In this document: one piece after another, positions 18,858 to 26,501 of the stretch
Position numbering within the stretch: the stretch's first letter is position 1
Layout: every line of letters starts with the position of its first letter
Assembly (NCBI GenBank): GCA_938075415.1
Contig: CALJHC010000018.1
Coordinates: 62,001 to 126,000, forward strand
Direction of reading: 5' to 3'
DNA length: 64,000 bases
Source: an uncultured Rubripirellula sp.
GTDB lineage: Bacteria > Planctomycetota > Planctomycetia > Pirellulales > Pirellulaceae
Notes under the pieces: model-generated
What the model was told of the DNA's origin: nothing
What the model saw: the letters and a program-made list of their open reading frames with translations, nothing else
The model's database searches: none
Translations under genes and position numbers: made by a program

Positions 18858-20363
18858 ATGTTTCAACTTTCGGAAATCCAATCCATCTCTCTCCTCAAGC
18901 ATGCCATCCGCTTAGCAGTCACGACAATCTTCTTGACCGCACCTTGGTTGATAGCAAAGGCTCAGGCAGAACCAACACAGCCACACGTCGTGATCATTCT
19001 GGCGGACGATCTTGGATACGGTGATGTACAACCGCTGAATCCAAAATCAGAAATACCGACCCCTGCCTTCAATCGCTTGGCCAAGGAGGGAATTACCTTC
19101 ACCGATGCACACACACCGTCGGCGGTCTGCACACCGACACGGTACGGACTCCTCACGGGAAGATATTGTTGGCGCACTGCTTTAAAACGTGGCGTGCTCA
19201 ATGGCTATGGTAAGCCACTCATTGAATCTGACAGGCCAACGATTGCCTCAATCATGAAGACCGCTGGTTACCGAACCAATGTCGTGGGCAAGTGGCACCT
19301 TGGATTAGGTCTGGTTGGCGACGAGACCAGTCTCGACCTGGGATCTCCACTTACCAGTCACCCTGGACACCTCGGCTTTGACCACTCGTTCGTAATACCT
19401 GCGTCACTCGATTTTCCACCCTATGCATATTTCAAAAATGGTTTAGCGACCACACCAGAGGCAGACAATCAAACAGCAGTTGGTTTCCCTGCCTTCACCA
19501 GGGCGGGACCACGTGCCAAGGATTTTGTCTTGCGCAATTGTCTGGACCGTTTAACGGACGAGGCGATCTCAGTGATCACGGAAATGAAGGAATCAACAGA
19601 CCCCACCTTCCTCTACTTCCCACTGACAGCACCGCATAAACCTGTGCTACCCAATGCCTTATTTGCAGGCACCACAAGCTATGGACCCTATGGCGATTTC
19701 CTACGTCAGGTGGATCACGCGGTTGGCCGAATCATTACCTCATTGGAAAAAAACAAGCAGTTGGATGACACCATTTTGATAGTCACCAGTGACAACGGGT
19801 CTTTCATGAAAGAAATACAGGCTGGTGAAACTGACCACGTAGAGGACTCAACAATCCAAGGTTTTGTCACGGCCAACCATCGCTCCAACGCAGCATGGCG
19901 TGGAACAAAAGCTGACATTTGGGAAGGTGGACACCGAGTTCCTTTTTTTGTCCGCCTACCAGATCGATCTCATGCTGGTAGCCGAGTAACACAAGTTGTT
20001 GGTATTGTTGACATTGTCCGCACACTGAGCGATCTTTTGGAAATTGACCTCCCCGCCAATGCAGCACCGGACTCGCATAGCTTTGCCGGTCTGCTTCAAG
20101 ACCCCAGTCAAGTTTTCCAACGTCCGCCATTAATCTGCCATTCCGCCGCGGGCATGTTTGCCATCCGCGCTGGCCATTGGAAACTGGTAGCTGGAACGGG
20201 CAGTGGAGGGCGTGAGTCACCCAAAGGTAATCCCTTTCAAGAACCTTGGATGCTTTTTAATCTCGCGTTGGATCCAGGCGAGCGGAACAATGTCGCCGAC
20301 GAGAATCCAGAGATATTCAAACAGCTCAGCCAACAATTACTTGGACTTAAAGGAAATGACTAG
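18858..20363 (+). CDS. sulfatase (arylsulfatase family, exported)
   Basis: Formylglycine-dependent sulfatase that hydrolyses sulfate esters, probably from sulfated polysaccharides. The N-terminal signal peptide has a hydrophobic core at about residues 17-33 and likely cleavage after AKAQA. VVIILADDLGYGDV gives the metal-binding Asp pair (Asp50-Asp51). SAVCTPTRYGLLTGRY contains the CxPxR site whose Cys91 is converted to formylglycine by a separate enzyme not in this window. GKWHLG and TSDNGSF complete the active site; APHKPV is typical of family S1. 501 residues is a usual length. Neighbours give no substrate hint. Confidence 0.95.
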   Translation: MFQLSEIQSISLLKHAIRLAVTTIFLTAPWLIAKAQAEPTQPHVVIILADDLGYGDVQPLNPKSEIPTPAFNRLAKEGITFTDAHTPSAVCTPTRYGLLTGRYCWRTALKRGVLNGYGKPLIESDRPTIASIMKTAGYRTNVVGKWHLGLGLVGDETSLDLGSPLTSHPGHLGFDHSFVIPASLDFPPYAYFKNGLATTPEADNQTAVGFPAFTRAGPRAKDFVLRNCLDRLTDEAISVITEMKESTDPTFLYFPLTAPHKPVLPNALFAGTTSYGPYGDFLRQVDHAVGRIITSLEKNKQLDDTILIVTSDNGSFMKEIQAGETDHVEDSTIQGFVTANHRSNAAWRGTKADIWEGGHRVPFFVRLPDRSHAGSRVTQVVGIVDIVRTLSDLLEIDLPANAAPDSHSFAGLLQDPSQVFQRPPLICHSAAGMFAIRAGHWKLVAGTGSGGRESPKGNPFQEPWMLFNLALDPGERNNVADENPEIFKQLSQQLLGLKGND

Positions 20364-20635
20364 CTTCACTTTGACTCAAGCACTAAGCGTTATTGACGCG
20401 ACAAGATGCGGAAGAAGATGACTCGCCACCACCATTTCAACTACCTTCCGAATCAAGCAACGGCCACCAAAACCTCCAAGTGACTCAACCCAAATCCTTG
20501 CGTACTCATTTGGCTGCTTTTTCCCGACGGTTACCCGTACGGTGGACGCACAATAAGACTGCTTTCAAGGTCGTAGTGGTGAGAATGATTTCGCCGCGAA
20601 AGCAGTCGAGGCGGATTTCACCGCCAACCCCGCAT

Positions 20636-21004
20636 TCAGACTGACATGGAAGAAGGTGGCGATTGAGAATCAGTCTGTGTGCTGTTCATCCCGATGTAGC
20701 ATCGACAGTGCGAACATACCGCTAGCGTTTTGGGCGTAGCACCACCGCAACGCATGCAAGCACGCAAATTATCGCTGGCGTTGACCACCGGAATGCCTGT
20801 CTGACTCAAGTCACCGAGTATTTTCATGATACTCGTGTCACTGACTGCAGATCCGTTCCTTTCCGAATTGGCAGCGGGAAAGATGAAGGCTGTACGACAT
20901 TTGGGGCATCGTACTCGAGAACCTTGCAGAGTTACGCTACCTCGGACGCGATGCCCGTTTGGGCAACTGCATGACATTTTCGACTGATTGGTGTTACCAC
21001 TCAT
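20636..21004 (-). CDS. small double zinc-ribbon protein
   Basis: A 122-residue soluble protein with two Cys clusters: CSCPNGHRVRGSVTLQGSRVRCPKCRTAF, where CPxGH...CPxC forms a zinc-ribbon-like knuckle, and later CMRCGG with CSHCRC. The first pattern (nucleic-acid- or protein-binding ribbon following a short glycine/valine strand) recurs in many planctomycete proteins of unknown role. The frame is open to 21091; the ATG at 21004 leaves a short Asn/Ser-rich lead before the first ribbon and was chosen. The C-terminus is Ser/Gln-rich and probably disordered. Function unknown. It converges on the preceding sulfatase. Confidence 0.65.
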   Translation of the reverse strand: MSGNTNQSKMSCSCPNGHRVRGSVTLQGSRVRCPKCRTAFIFPAANSERNGSAVSDTSIMKILGDLSQTGIPVVNASDNLRACMRCGGATPKTLAVCSHCRCYIGMNSTQTDSQSPPSSMSV

Positions 21005-21474
21005 TTCATTGCCTAGTTGAGGACCTGAAATTCCAAGATTCGGTCGCCGCACACCGTGTTTTAACCGCCGGTTCACCCAACGGTTTCGCACGATTTAATC
21101 TACAAAACGTCGGTTGATCGTGTCTGTGCTCTGATTCACGGGCTTAAGCCCAATTATTAGCCCTAAAATCATGCAGGGGCTTTCCACTGCGGGGGAGTAC
21201 ATTTCCAGCATTTGAGACAGAGCGGTGAGACGCGATCGCCGAGCAGATCCACTCCAAACGAACGGTTCCTTTGCTTTCTGGGTATTATCACGAGCAGTCA
21301 ATCCGATTGAGCGAATCTTCGGGCATTGTCGTATCATCCGGCCAAATTGTTTGCAGTGATGGTCTCGAAATCCCAATCTCGTGGTGAGTCGTCCCAAGAC
21401 ACGCAAGCCAACGGTCCAAGTCGTCTTTCACCTAGGGACAGCAAAAATCTCCGAAAGGCTGCAAACAGGTGGGA
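21005..21474. other. Intergenic region
   Basis: About 470 bp between two minus-strand genes. A 103-codon minus-strand frame at 21095-21406 looks non-coding (Arg/Ser rich, no family). Nothing else seen. Confidence 0.5.
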
Positions 21475-22494
21475 TCAGGCAGGTTGATCTCGACTGCCGC
21501 AATGCAGTGCCCCAAGCCCCCAGATTAACTCTCGGCAATCCATTGGGATCACCTCGGAAGTGGTCAATTCTCTCAGTAGCCCGACTGCGTTGTCATCTGA
21601 AGAGGCACCAAAGGAGGGCATGAGGAGCCGGTCTGGCCCAAGACGCAAAAAATTGCAGTAACTTTCCGGAACGCGTTTTCCGTCTACCTTTCTTGCCGGC
21701 GGAATCCTTAATCGATGAACATTCACCGACGGGGTTGTCTCGACGGCCCAAGCTTGGATCTGACGAAAATTTTTCTCCAAAGCCGCATGATTATCGTCGG
21801 CTGGATCATCACAGACGGCGACCACCACGTTGTCGGTATCAACAAAACGGGCTAACTGGTCGATGTGGCCATCGGTATCGTCACCCTGAAGTCCGCCACC
21901 ATCCAGCCAACATATTTCTCGAATCCCGATTTGCAGCCTTAACTCCTCAACGATCCGCGATTTCGACCACTCTGGATTTCTCGTGGGAGTTATCAAACAA
22001 GTGGGTGTTGTCAACAAACGTCCCTGTCCATCCACCTCAAGAGCCCCACCCTCGAGGCAGAGAGAACTTTCTGCAATCGGCAAATCAAGGGACGAACAGA
22101 TCAACTTTGCTACCGCATCGTCAGCATCCCACGGAGAGTACTTCCCACCCCAAGCGTTGTAACGCCAATTAATACCGATCAACGATTGCTGGGTTTCGTC
22201 AATCACAAAGGTTGGACCGTAATCCCGAATCCAGCAGTCATTGGTGACTACAGGCATCACGGCGACCCCTTTGATATCCGAGACCATTGAAAGGCACTGC
22301 TCGCGGACCTCCGGCCCAGCAAGGAACGTCACCGGCGTTGTCTCGCTGATCAAACGAGCCCAATTAACGAAAAATTCAGGGATCCCGTCGAACCGACCTG
22401 GCCAGGTATCGCGTTGATGCGGCCACGATAACCAAATGCGACATTGCGGTTCCCACTCAGCCGGAACGCGTCGCGTTATTGCGGGGTCTGTCAC
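21475..22494 (-). CDS. aguA: agmatine deiminase family protein
   Basis: Guanidino-group hydrolase of the peptidyl-arginine deiminase family (Porphyromonas type), in bacteria usually agmatine deiminase making N-carbamoylputrescine for polyamine synthesis. Motifs are WLSWPHQRDTWPG near the N-terminus, WIRDYGPTFV, EGGALEVDGQGRLLTT, GDDTDGHIDQLARFVD (catalytic Asp and His), and the catalytic cysteine in GALHCGSRDQP, seven residues from the end (Cys332). The length of 339 residues is normal. The start lies 3 nt after the stop of the upstream esterase gene, so the two are probably one transcript. Agmatine rather than peptidyl-arginine as substrate is inferred from the length and lack of a signal peptide. 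Confidence 0.92.
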   Translation of the reverse strand: MTDPAITRRVPAEWEPQCRIWLSWPHQRDTWPGRFDGIPEFFVNWARLISETTPVTFLAGPEVREQCLSMVSDIKGVAVMPVVTNDCWIRDYGPTFVIDETQQSLIGINWRYNAWGGKYSPWDADDAVAKLICSSLDLPIAESSLCLEGGALEVDGQGRLLTTPTCLITPTRNPEWSKSRIVEELRLQIGIREICWLDGGGLQGDDTDGHIDQLARFVDTDNVVVAVCDDPADDNHAALEKNFRQIQAWAVETTPSVNVHRLRIPPARKVDGKRVPESYCNFLRLGPDRLLMPSFGASSDDNAVGLLRELTTSEVIPMDCRELIWGLGALHCGSRDQPA

Positions 22495-22497
22495 GGC

Positions 22498-23484
22498 TTA
22501 CCGCTTTCGTTGAGAGAACAACCATTCAAACACGTCATCACGACGGAAAGTCTGTGTCCAGCTGTTGTGTCCCACCTTGGGGTATTCAACGTAACGCAAT
22601 TCGGGCCAATGACCATTCTGTGACAAAGCCGTGATCATTTCACGACTGCGAGCAATAGGTACCACCGTGTCAGACTGCCCATGAAATGCCCAGATCGCAA
22701 CCCCGGCGTAACGCTCTGCCCAAAGAGGATCGCCTCCACCGCACACCTCTATCATCGCTGCAAAACGATCTGGCCGAGTCGCTGCTGCATACCAAGCACC
22801 CATGGCTCCCATGGAAAGCCCAGCCACGAAAACTCGATTCGAGTCGATCGGCATTGAATGACAAAGTTCGTCAACCAAATCAAGCGTAAGCTTCATCGGT
22901 TGCGACGGATTCGACGGAAATTCACCACGCCCTGATGCTAGGCCCCAATCAGATTCCACCCAGCGAGACTGTTGGGAACATTGAGGAACCAGAACAAAGC
23001 AGGGAAAATCCCGACGTCGATGGAGCTTTGCAAACTCCGATGCACCGTGAACCAGCTGCAGTTCGTTATCTGCCCCCCTTTCACCAGCGCCGTGAAAGAA
23101 CACGACAAGTGGATACCGGGTCAGGTCGTCAGAGCGAACATTTGATGGATCCCGGCCGCGCCCTTGGCCTAAGTCTGACTCGGCCAAACCTTGCGGCAGC
23201 ATGAATCGGTAGGGAAGTCTTCCATCGTCGGCGGAACGATATTCTCGAGAGAGATACAGGCGTTTCCAATCATCGCTGCCATCAGACACAACGTTCTCCC
23301 GATCGCCCAATTCTGTGTCACGACAGCTTGATTCGACTTTTTCCCTCGCGGCACCCCCAGAGATTCCCGATCGATCGACTTTTCCAGTCTGCTGTGCAGT
23401 CGCATCGACCACTTCTCCCGTCGCAACAGCTCCAAAATTCTGCAGGATGGGGCAACATAGAAAGAGGGTAACGATCCATTTCAT
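22498..23484 (-). CDS. exported alpha/beta hydrolase (esterase, PHB-depolymerase/prolyl-oligopeptidase-like)
   Basis: Serine hydrolase of the alpha/beta fold. The ATG at 23484 starts a signal peptide (MKWIVTLFLCCPILQNFG) and is preceded by AGAAGAG; the longer frame to 23727 is therefore not used. A low-complexity spacer follows, then LPYRFMLPQG, the strand and oxyanion region YPLVVFFHGAGERG, the nucleophile elbow VAGLSMGAMG (GxSxG), the acid in FHGQSDTVVP and the histidine in VGHNSW. This pattern is typical of planctomycete dienelactone-hydrolase-like and feruloyl-esterase-like secreted enzymes. Expected outside the cytoplasm. It precedes aguA by 3 nt; the functional link is unclear. Confidence 0.82.
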   Translation of the reverse strand: MKWIVTLFLCCPILQNFGAVATGEVVDATAQQTGKVDRSGISGGAAREKVESSCRDTELGDRENVVSDGSDDWKRLYLSREYRSADDGRLPYRFMLPQGLAESDLGQGRGRDPSNVRSDDLTRYPLVVFFHGAGERGADNELQLVHGASEFAKLHRRRDFPCFVLVPQCSQQSRWVESDWGLASGRGEFPSNPSQPMKLTLDLVDELCHSMPIDSNRVFVAGLSMGAMGAWYAAATRPDRFAAMIEVCGGGDPLWAERYAGVAIWAFHGQSDTVVPIARSREMITALSQNGHWPELRYVEYPKVGHNSWTQTFRRDDVFEWLFSQRKR

Positions 23485-23671
23485 CGCAACTCTTCTGACG
23501 AATCTCGATTCAGCAGAACGAAAATGAATGGTGCTAGCGATCGTGAAATTCAAACCACGGAAACATAGCCCAGTGCAAGCCAGATTTCTCGCCATTGTCG
23601 TTGAAGATAGACACGCTGGTTGCTGATTCATTCGCTCGCACGCTTCATAACCAACAAACAAATCAAAAGCC

Positions 23672-23968
23672 CTATTCGGGCTTGATTTCTTCCTTGACCT
23701 TCTGAACAAAGTGTGGGGATTTCCCACCCTTACTCAGTTCCGTCGCTCGCTTTTCCGCATCCGCTTTCTGATCAAATTCAAAAACGGCGACTCGCTTAAG
23801 ATTCTGGCTGAAAACACCCCAATAAAGCTTCAGTCGAACATCGGCCGCAGCCTTCTTCGTCTTCCGCTTGGTCGCCTTCTTGGCGGCCTTCTTCTTGGTG
23901 GCAACCTTCTTTTCGGCAGCTTCCGCTTCAGCGGCTTTTGCTTTTCGACTTACGACCTTTCGGGCCAT
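23672..23968 (-). CDS. Lys/Ala-rich small basic protein
   Basis: A 98-residue protein. The first 45 residues are a low-complexity Lys/Ala tail with KKKAAKKATKRKTKKAA, resembling histone H1-like C-terminal tails. The second half is a small folded-looking domain (LKLYWGVFSQNLKRVAVFEF...ATELSKGGKSPHFVQKVKEEI). The tail would bind nucleic acid or the ribosome; the folded half resembles short planctomycete proteins of unknown role. ATG at 23968, 187 nt upstream of the esterase start, same strand. I do not know a function; real coding is supported by the unbroken frame and amphipathic C-terminal half. Confidence 0.7.
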   Translation of the reverse strand: MARKVVSRKAKAAEAEAAEKKVATKKKAAKKATKRKTKKAAADVRLKLYWGVFSQNLKRVAVFEFDQKADAEKRATELSKGGKSPHFVQKVKEEIKPE

Positions 23969-24664
23969 AGGAGCAGGAGGGGGTTAGGAGGTAAATGAAT
24001 TGGCCAAACTCAATCGTTGAGATGGGCACGGAGAAAGGTAGATTAACAGGCTCAAACGCGTTCCGTCAGGGGGGCTTCGGCATCCTTGTCGCTAGGTTTC
24101 ACTCACAGGAAAAACTACACCCGATAAGCAAGCAAGTTTCTCCTAAACATTCGCAACAACAGGTCTGGATCCAGCCACACGGACAAAGCTGATTTGGGTT
24201 GTCCGCAAAACACCTAGATTTTCGTCTTTTGACCCGTTTTTCACCCCAAAAAGTCTACTCGAAGGATTCTCTGGCATGGAAAATAAGTTTTTAACATTTT
24301 TGAAAGACCTCCTTTTGCTGGAATCCACTAAATTTTCGGATCAACCGCTGTGATCGATTCCACCGTCTAAATTTAAAAAACAGCCCTTATCAGCCACTTC
24401 TGGCTCAGACAGGTCCCGAAACGAGGTCAAAGGGATGAATGGACGGAAGAATTCCCACCAGAATAGTCGAGAAACTGAACTCCGGTGCCCGGTAGATCTT
24501 GAAAAGGATCGCTATTCCTATACCCTCCTTTCGCGTATGATTGGAAGCCTGCCCGGAGCAATCCGAAACGCCGGATTCTTTGCCTGACGTCCGCTTTTTG
24601 GGCGTGGGAGGCCCAAGCGAGCAACGTTTCGGGACCGGTCATCATCAATGAATGGAGACACATC
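23969..24664. other. Long intergenic region upstream of hpf
   Basis: About 700 bp between divergent genes. No gene is supported. From 24408 the sequence contains a long-range inverted repeat and several local hairpins, listed separately. Confidence 0.6.
24408..24640 (+). promoter_or_regulatory. possible structured RNA or leader upstream of hpf
   Basis: Two 16-nt arms, GACAGGTCCCGAAACG at 24408-24423 and its near-perfect complement CGTTTCGGGACCGGTC at 24625-24640 (15 of 16 pair), enclose about 200 nt. Inside are further complementary pairs: CTCCGG 24480-24485 with CCGGAG 24554-24559, AATCCG 24560-24565 with CGGATT 24572-24577, and TTGGGC 24598-24603 with GCCCAA 24611-24616. The hpf ribosome site (GGAGA) follows within 20 nt. 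This could be a 5' leader or a separate small RNA. It matches no RNA family I know. Confidence 0.35.
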
Positions 24665-25006
24665 ATGCAAGTCAATGTTTCAACGCGTCACGGCAGCCTT
24701 CAGCACGGTGATCAAGAGCTGATCGTGGAAAAGGCTGAAAAGCTAAGGCGTCTGTTCGATCGCATCACTGCCATCGAAGTCACTGTCGACCTGCAACAAC
24801 TTGAAAATCCATCCGTTGAAATTCAAGTCTCCGCAGAACATGCTGACGACTGTGTCGCAGCCAGTGATTCGACAACCGTCATTTCAGCATTGGACCTCGT
24901 CATCCCGAAGGTTGAGCAACAACTTAGACGGCTCAAGGAAAAGAAAACGGGACATCGAGCGACCGGCCATAAGCACATGGACCCTACCGCCTCGGAGGAA
25001 GTCTGA
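24665..25006 (+). CDS. hpf: ribosome hibernation-promoting factor (HPF/RaiA family)
   Basis: Binds the 30S subunit in the mRNA/tRNA channel and silences ribosomes under slow growth. The 113-residue protein has the YfiA/HPF fold pattern: VNVSTRHGSL strand, a long helix ending EKLRRLFDRITAIEVTVDLQQ, paired strands VEIQVSAEH, and a final helix VIPKVEQQLRRLKEKK. It lacks the extra C-terminal dimerisation domain of long HPF, so it is the short type. A GGAGA sits 8 nt before the ATG. It is followed by ptsN, ptsH and ptsI in the same direction, recalling the rpoN-hpf-ptsN cluster of proteobacteria, though rpoN is not here. Confidence 0.92.
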   Translation: MQVNVSTRHGSLQHGDQELIVEKAEKLRRLFDRITAIEVTVDLQQLENPSVEIQVSAEHADDCVAASDSTTVISALDLVIPKVEQQLRRLKEKKTGHRATGHKHMDPTASEEV

Positions 25007-25328
25007 TTCAACAGATTTCCACGTTGCGGATACCTTAAAACAAACACTTTGATTCGGGGGCTCTTATACATTGCTCCCACGTTTTTCCGTTTAAACCCAA
25101 CAACACAACACAAAACGACAAACGCTCATTTCCGAAGAAGCAACACAGCTATTCTAAAAACGATCACATCCAAGATTGAAGGAGTTTGCCAGAGCTTGGC
25201 TCTTGTGGACAAGAAAACAGAGGCTTCGAATGCCTCAGTCAACGGCGGATAAGATTGATGGAAAACAGCGGTTTTTCCAAGAGTGAGCGGAATTCGCGAA
25301 TCGAGAATTCCAAAAGGAATCAATAAAG
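25007..25328. other. Intergenic region between hpf and ptsN
   Basis: About 320 bp; nothing identifiable. The gap makes a separate promoter for ptsN likely. Confidence 0.5.
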
Positions 25329-25808
25329 ATGAAGTTCTCAGATTTTATTACTACCAAGGCTATCTGTGCAGAGCTTTCAGCGCAAACCAAAGAGTCGGTC
25401 GTTGAAGAACTGGTCCAGTCCCTTTTGGATTCAGGTCAGATCCAAGCTGATCAGCGTGACGACATCATTGCATCGATCATGAAACGTGAGGAGCTCGGCA
25501 GTACGGGTATCGGGCGAGGGGTTGCAGTTCCCCACACCAAGCACCCAAGCGTGGAAAATCTGGTCGGGACCGTCGGCGTGAGTGAAAACGGAGTTGATTT
25601 CGATTCGCTCGATGGCGAACGAGTCCAACTGTTTTTTCTTTTAATCAGCCCGCCGGAACGCCCTGGCGATCATCTGCGTGCGTTGGAAAATATTTCCAGA
25701 CAGCTTCGCGATGAGACCTTCTGCCGATTCCTCAAACAAAGCCGAACTGCTGAAGACATTCAGCAGCTCTTGCAAGAATCTGACGACAATCAGTTTGTTT
25801 CAGGTTGA
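25329..25808 (+). CDS. ptsN: PTS IIA component, nitrogen-regulatory type (EIIA-Ntr)
   Basis: Phosphocarrier of the mannitol/fructose IIA family. The phosphorylated histidine is His69 in GRGVAVPHTKHP, preceded by the conserved REELGSTGIG. DGERVQLFFLLISPPERPGDHL is the second family motif. At 159 residues it is a free-standing IIA with no IIB or IIC domain, and no sugar permease is nearby, so a regulatory role (PTS-Ntr) is inferred. AAGGAA lies 11 nt upstream of the ATG. Its stop is 1 nt before the ptsH start, showing one transcript and probably translational coupling. Confidence 0.93.
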   Translation: MKFSDFITTKAICAELSAQTKESVVEELVQSLLDSGQIQADQRDDIIASIMKREELGSTGIGRGVAVPHTKHPSVENLVGTVGVSENGVDFDSLDGERVQLFFLLISPPERPGDHLRALENISRQLRDETFCRFLKQSRTAEDIQQLLQESDDNQFVSG

Positions 25809-25809
25809 A

Positions 25810-26124
25810 ATGAGCAACGAATCACTTAATACGACCGTCAAGGTATTAAACCAACAAGGTCTGCACGCTCGGCCCGCAGACCTGTTGGTAAGAACCGCCA
25901 GCCAATTTGCATCACAGATCCAAATCGGTAAAAACGGAGAGTGGGTGGATGCTAGAAGTATTCTCTCACTACTCACACTTGGAGCTGCGCAAGGAACAGA
26001 CCTCGTTGTTGAGGTCAAGGGATCGGACTCGAGCGAAGCGTTGAAAGCTATCGAGGCCCTGTTTGCCCAAGGTTTTAACGAGAACGACGAGACGGTCGAA
26101 GCTAACACCAGCTTCGATGCATAG
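25810..26124 (+). CDS. ptsH: HPr phosphocarrier protein
   Basis: Small phosphocarrier between enzyme I and the IIA component. GLHARPADLLV carries the phosphorylated His19. ARSILSLLTLGAAQG corresponds to the regulatory-site helix of Gram-positive HPr, with Ser50 at the position phosphorylated by HPr kinase; no hprK gene is in the window. The 104-residue length includes a short acidic C-terminal extension (ENDETVEANTSFDA). The longer frame from 25678 overlaps ptsN and was rejected in favour of the ATG at 25810. Confidence 0.94.
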   Translation: MSNESLNTTVKVLNQQGLHARPADLLVRTASQFASQIQIGKNGEWVDARSILSLLTLGAAQGTDLVVEVKGSDSSEALKAIEALFAQGFNENDETVEANTSFDA

Positions 26125-26501
26125 CCGTCTTACCGCACAACTAATTTTTAACGACATGGTGATTCCACGCGATGTAGTCGATCAACAAGTCGACTGCCGC
26201 AGGATTCTCCCAAACGCACAAGCCACATCGCTTGGGGATGCCTCTACCCTTCTACGTAGAAGTTTTCCTCTCGCTGCGGCACAACCTGTTCACCAAGTGG
26301 ATATGACGAGCTTTCGTCCAATGAATACCACTTCAACGGAACAGTTGGACCATACATTTCCAAAACACACGGAACACAGATGGATCGGAACGCGACCAAC
26401 GTCATCCGGTACCGCATCAACAACAGCGCGATAAACCGCGACTGCTGTTTTCAATGCAGCGCTGACCGACACTTGGCTGACGTCCGATGCATCCAATCAC
26501 G
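26125..26501. other. Intergenic region between ptsH and ptsI
   Basis: About 375 bp with no supported gene. A 123-codon plus frame covering it overlaps ptsH and looks non-coding. I see no terminator or clear promoter. Confidence 0.5.

Noticed and set aside
20557-20607. 10-bp inverted repeat GACTGCTTTC / GAAAGCAGTC with a 31-nt spacer
   Set aside because: Short arms with a long loop are expected by chance in a window this size, and no gene arrangement needs it.
26063-26434. 123-codon plus frame between ptsH and ptsI
   Set aside because: It overlaps the end of ptsH in another frame and has no recognisable content.
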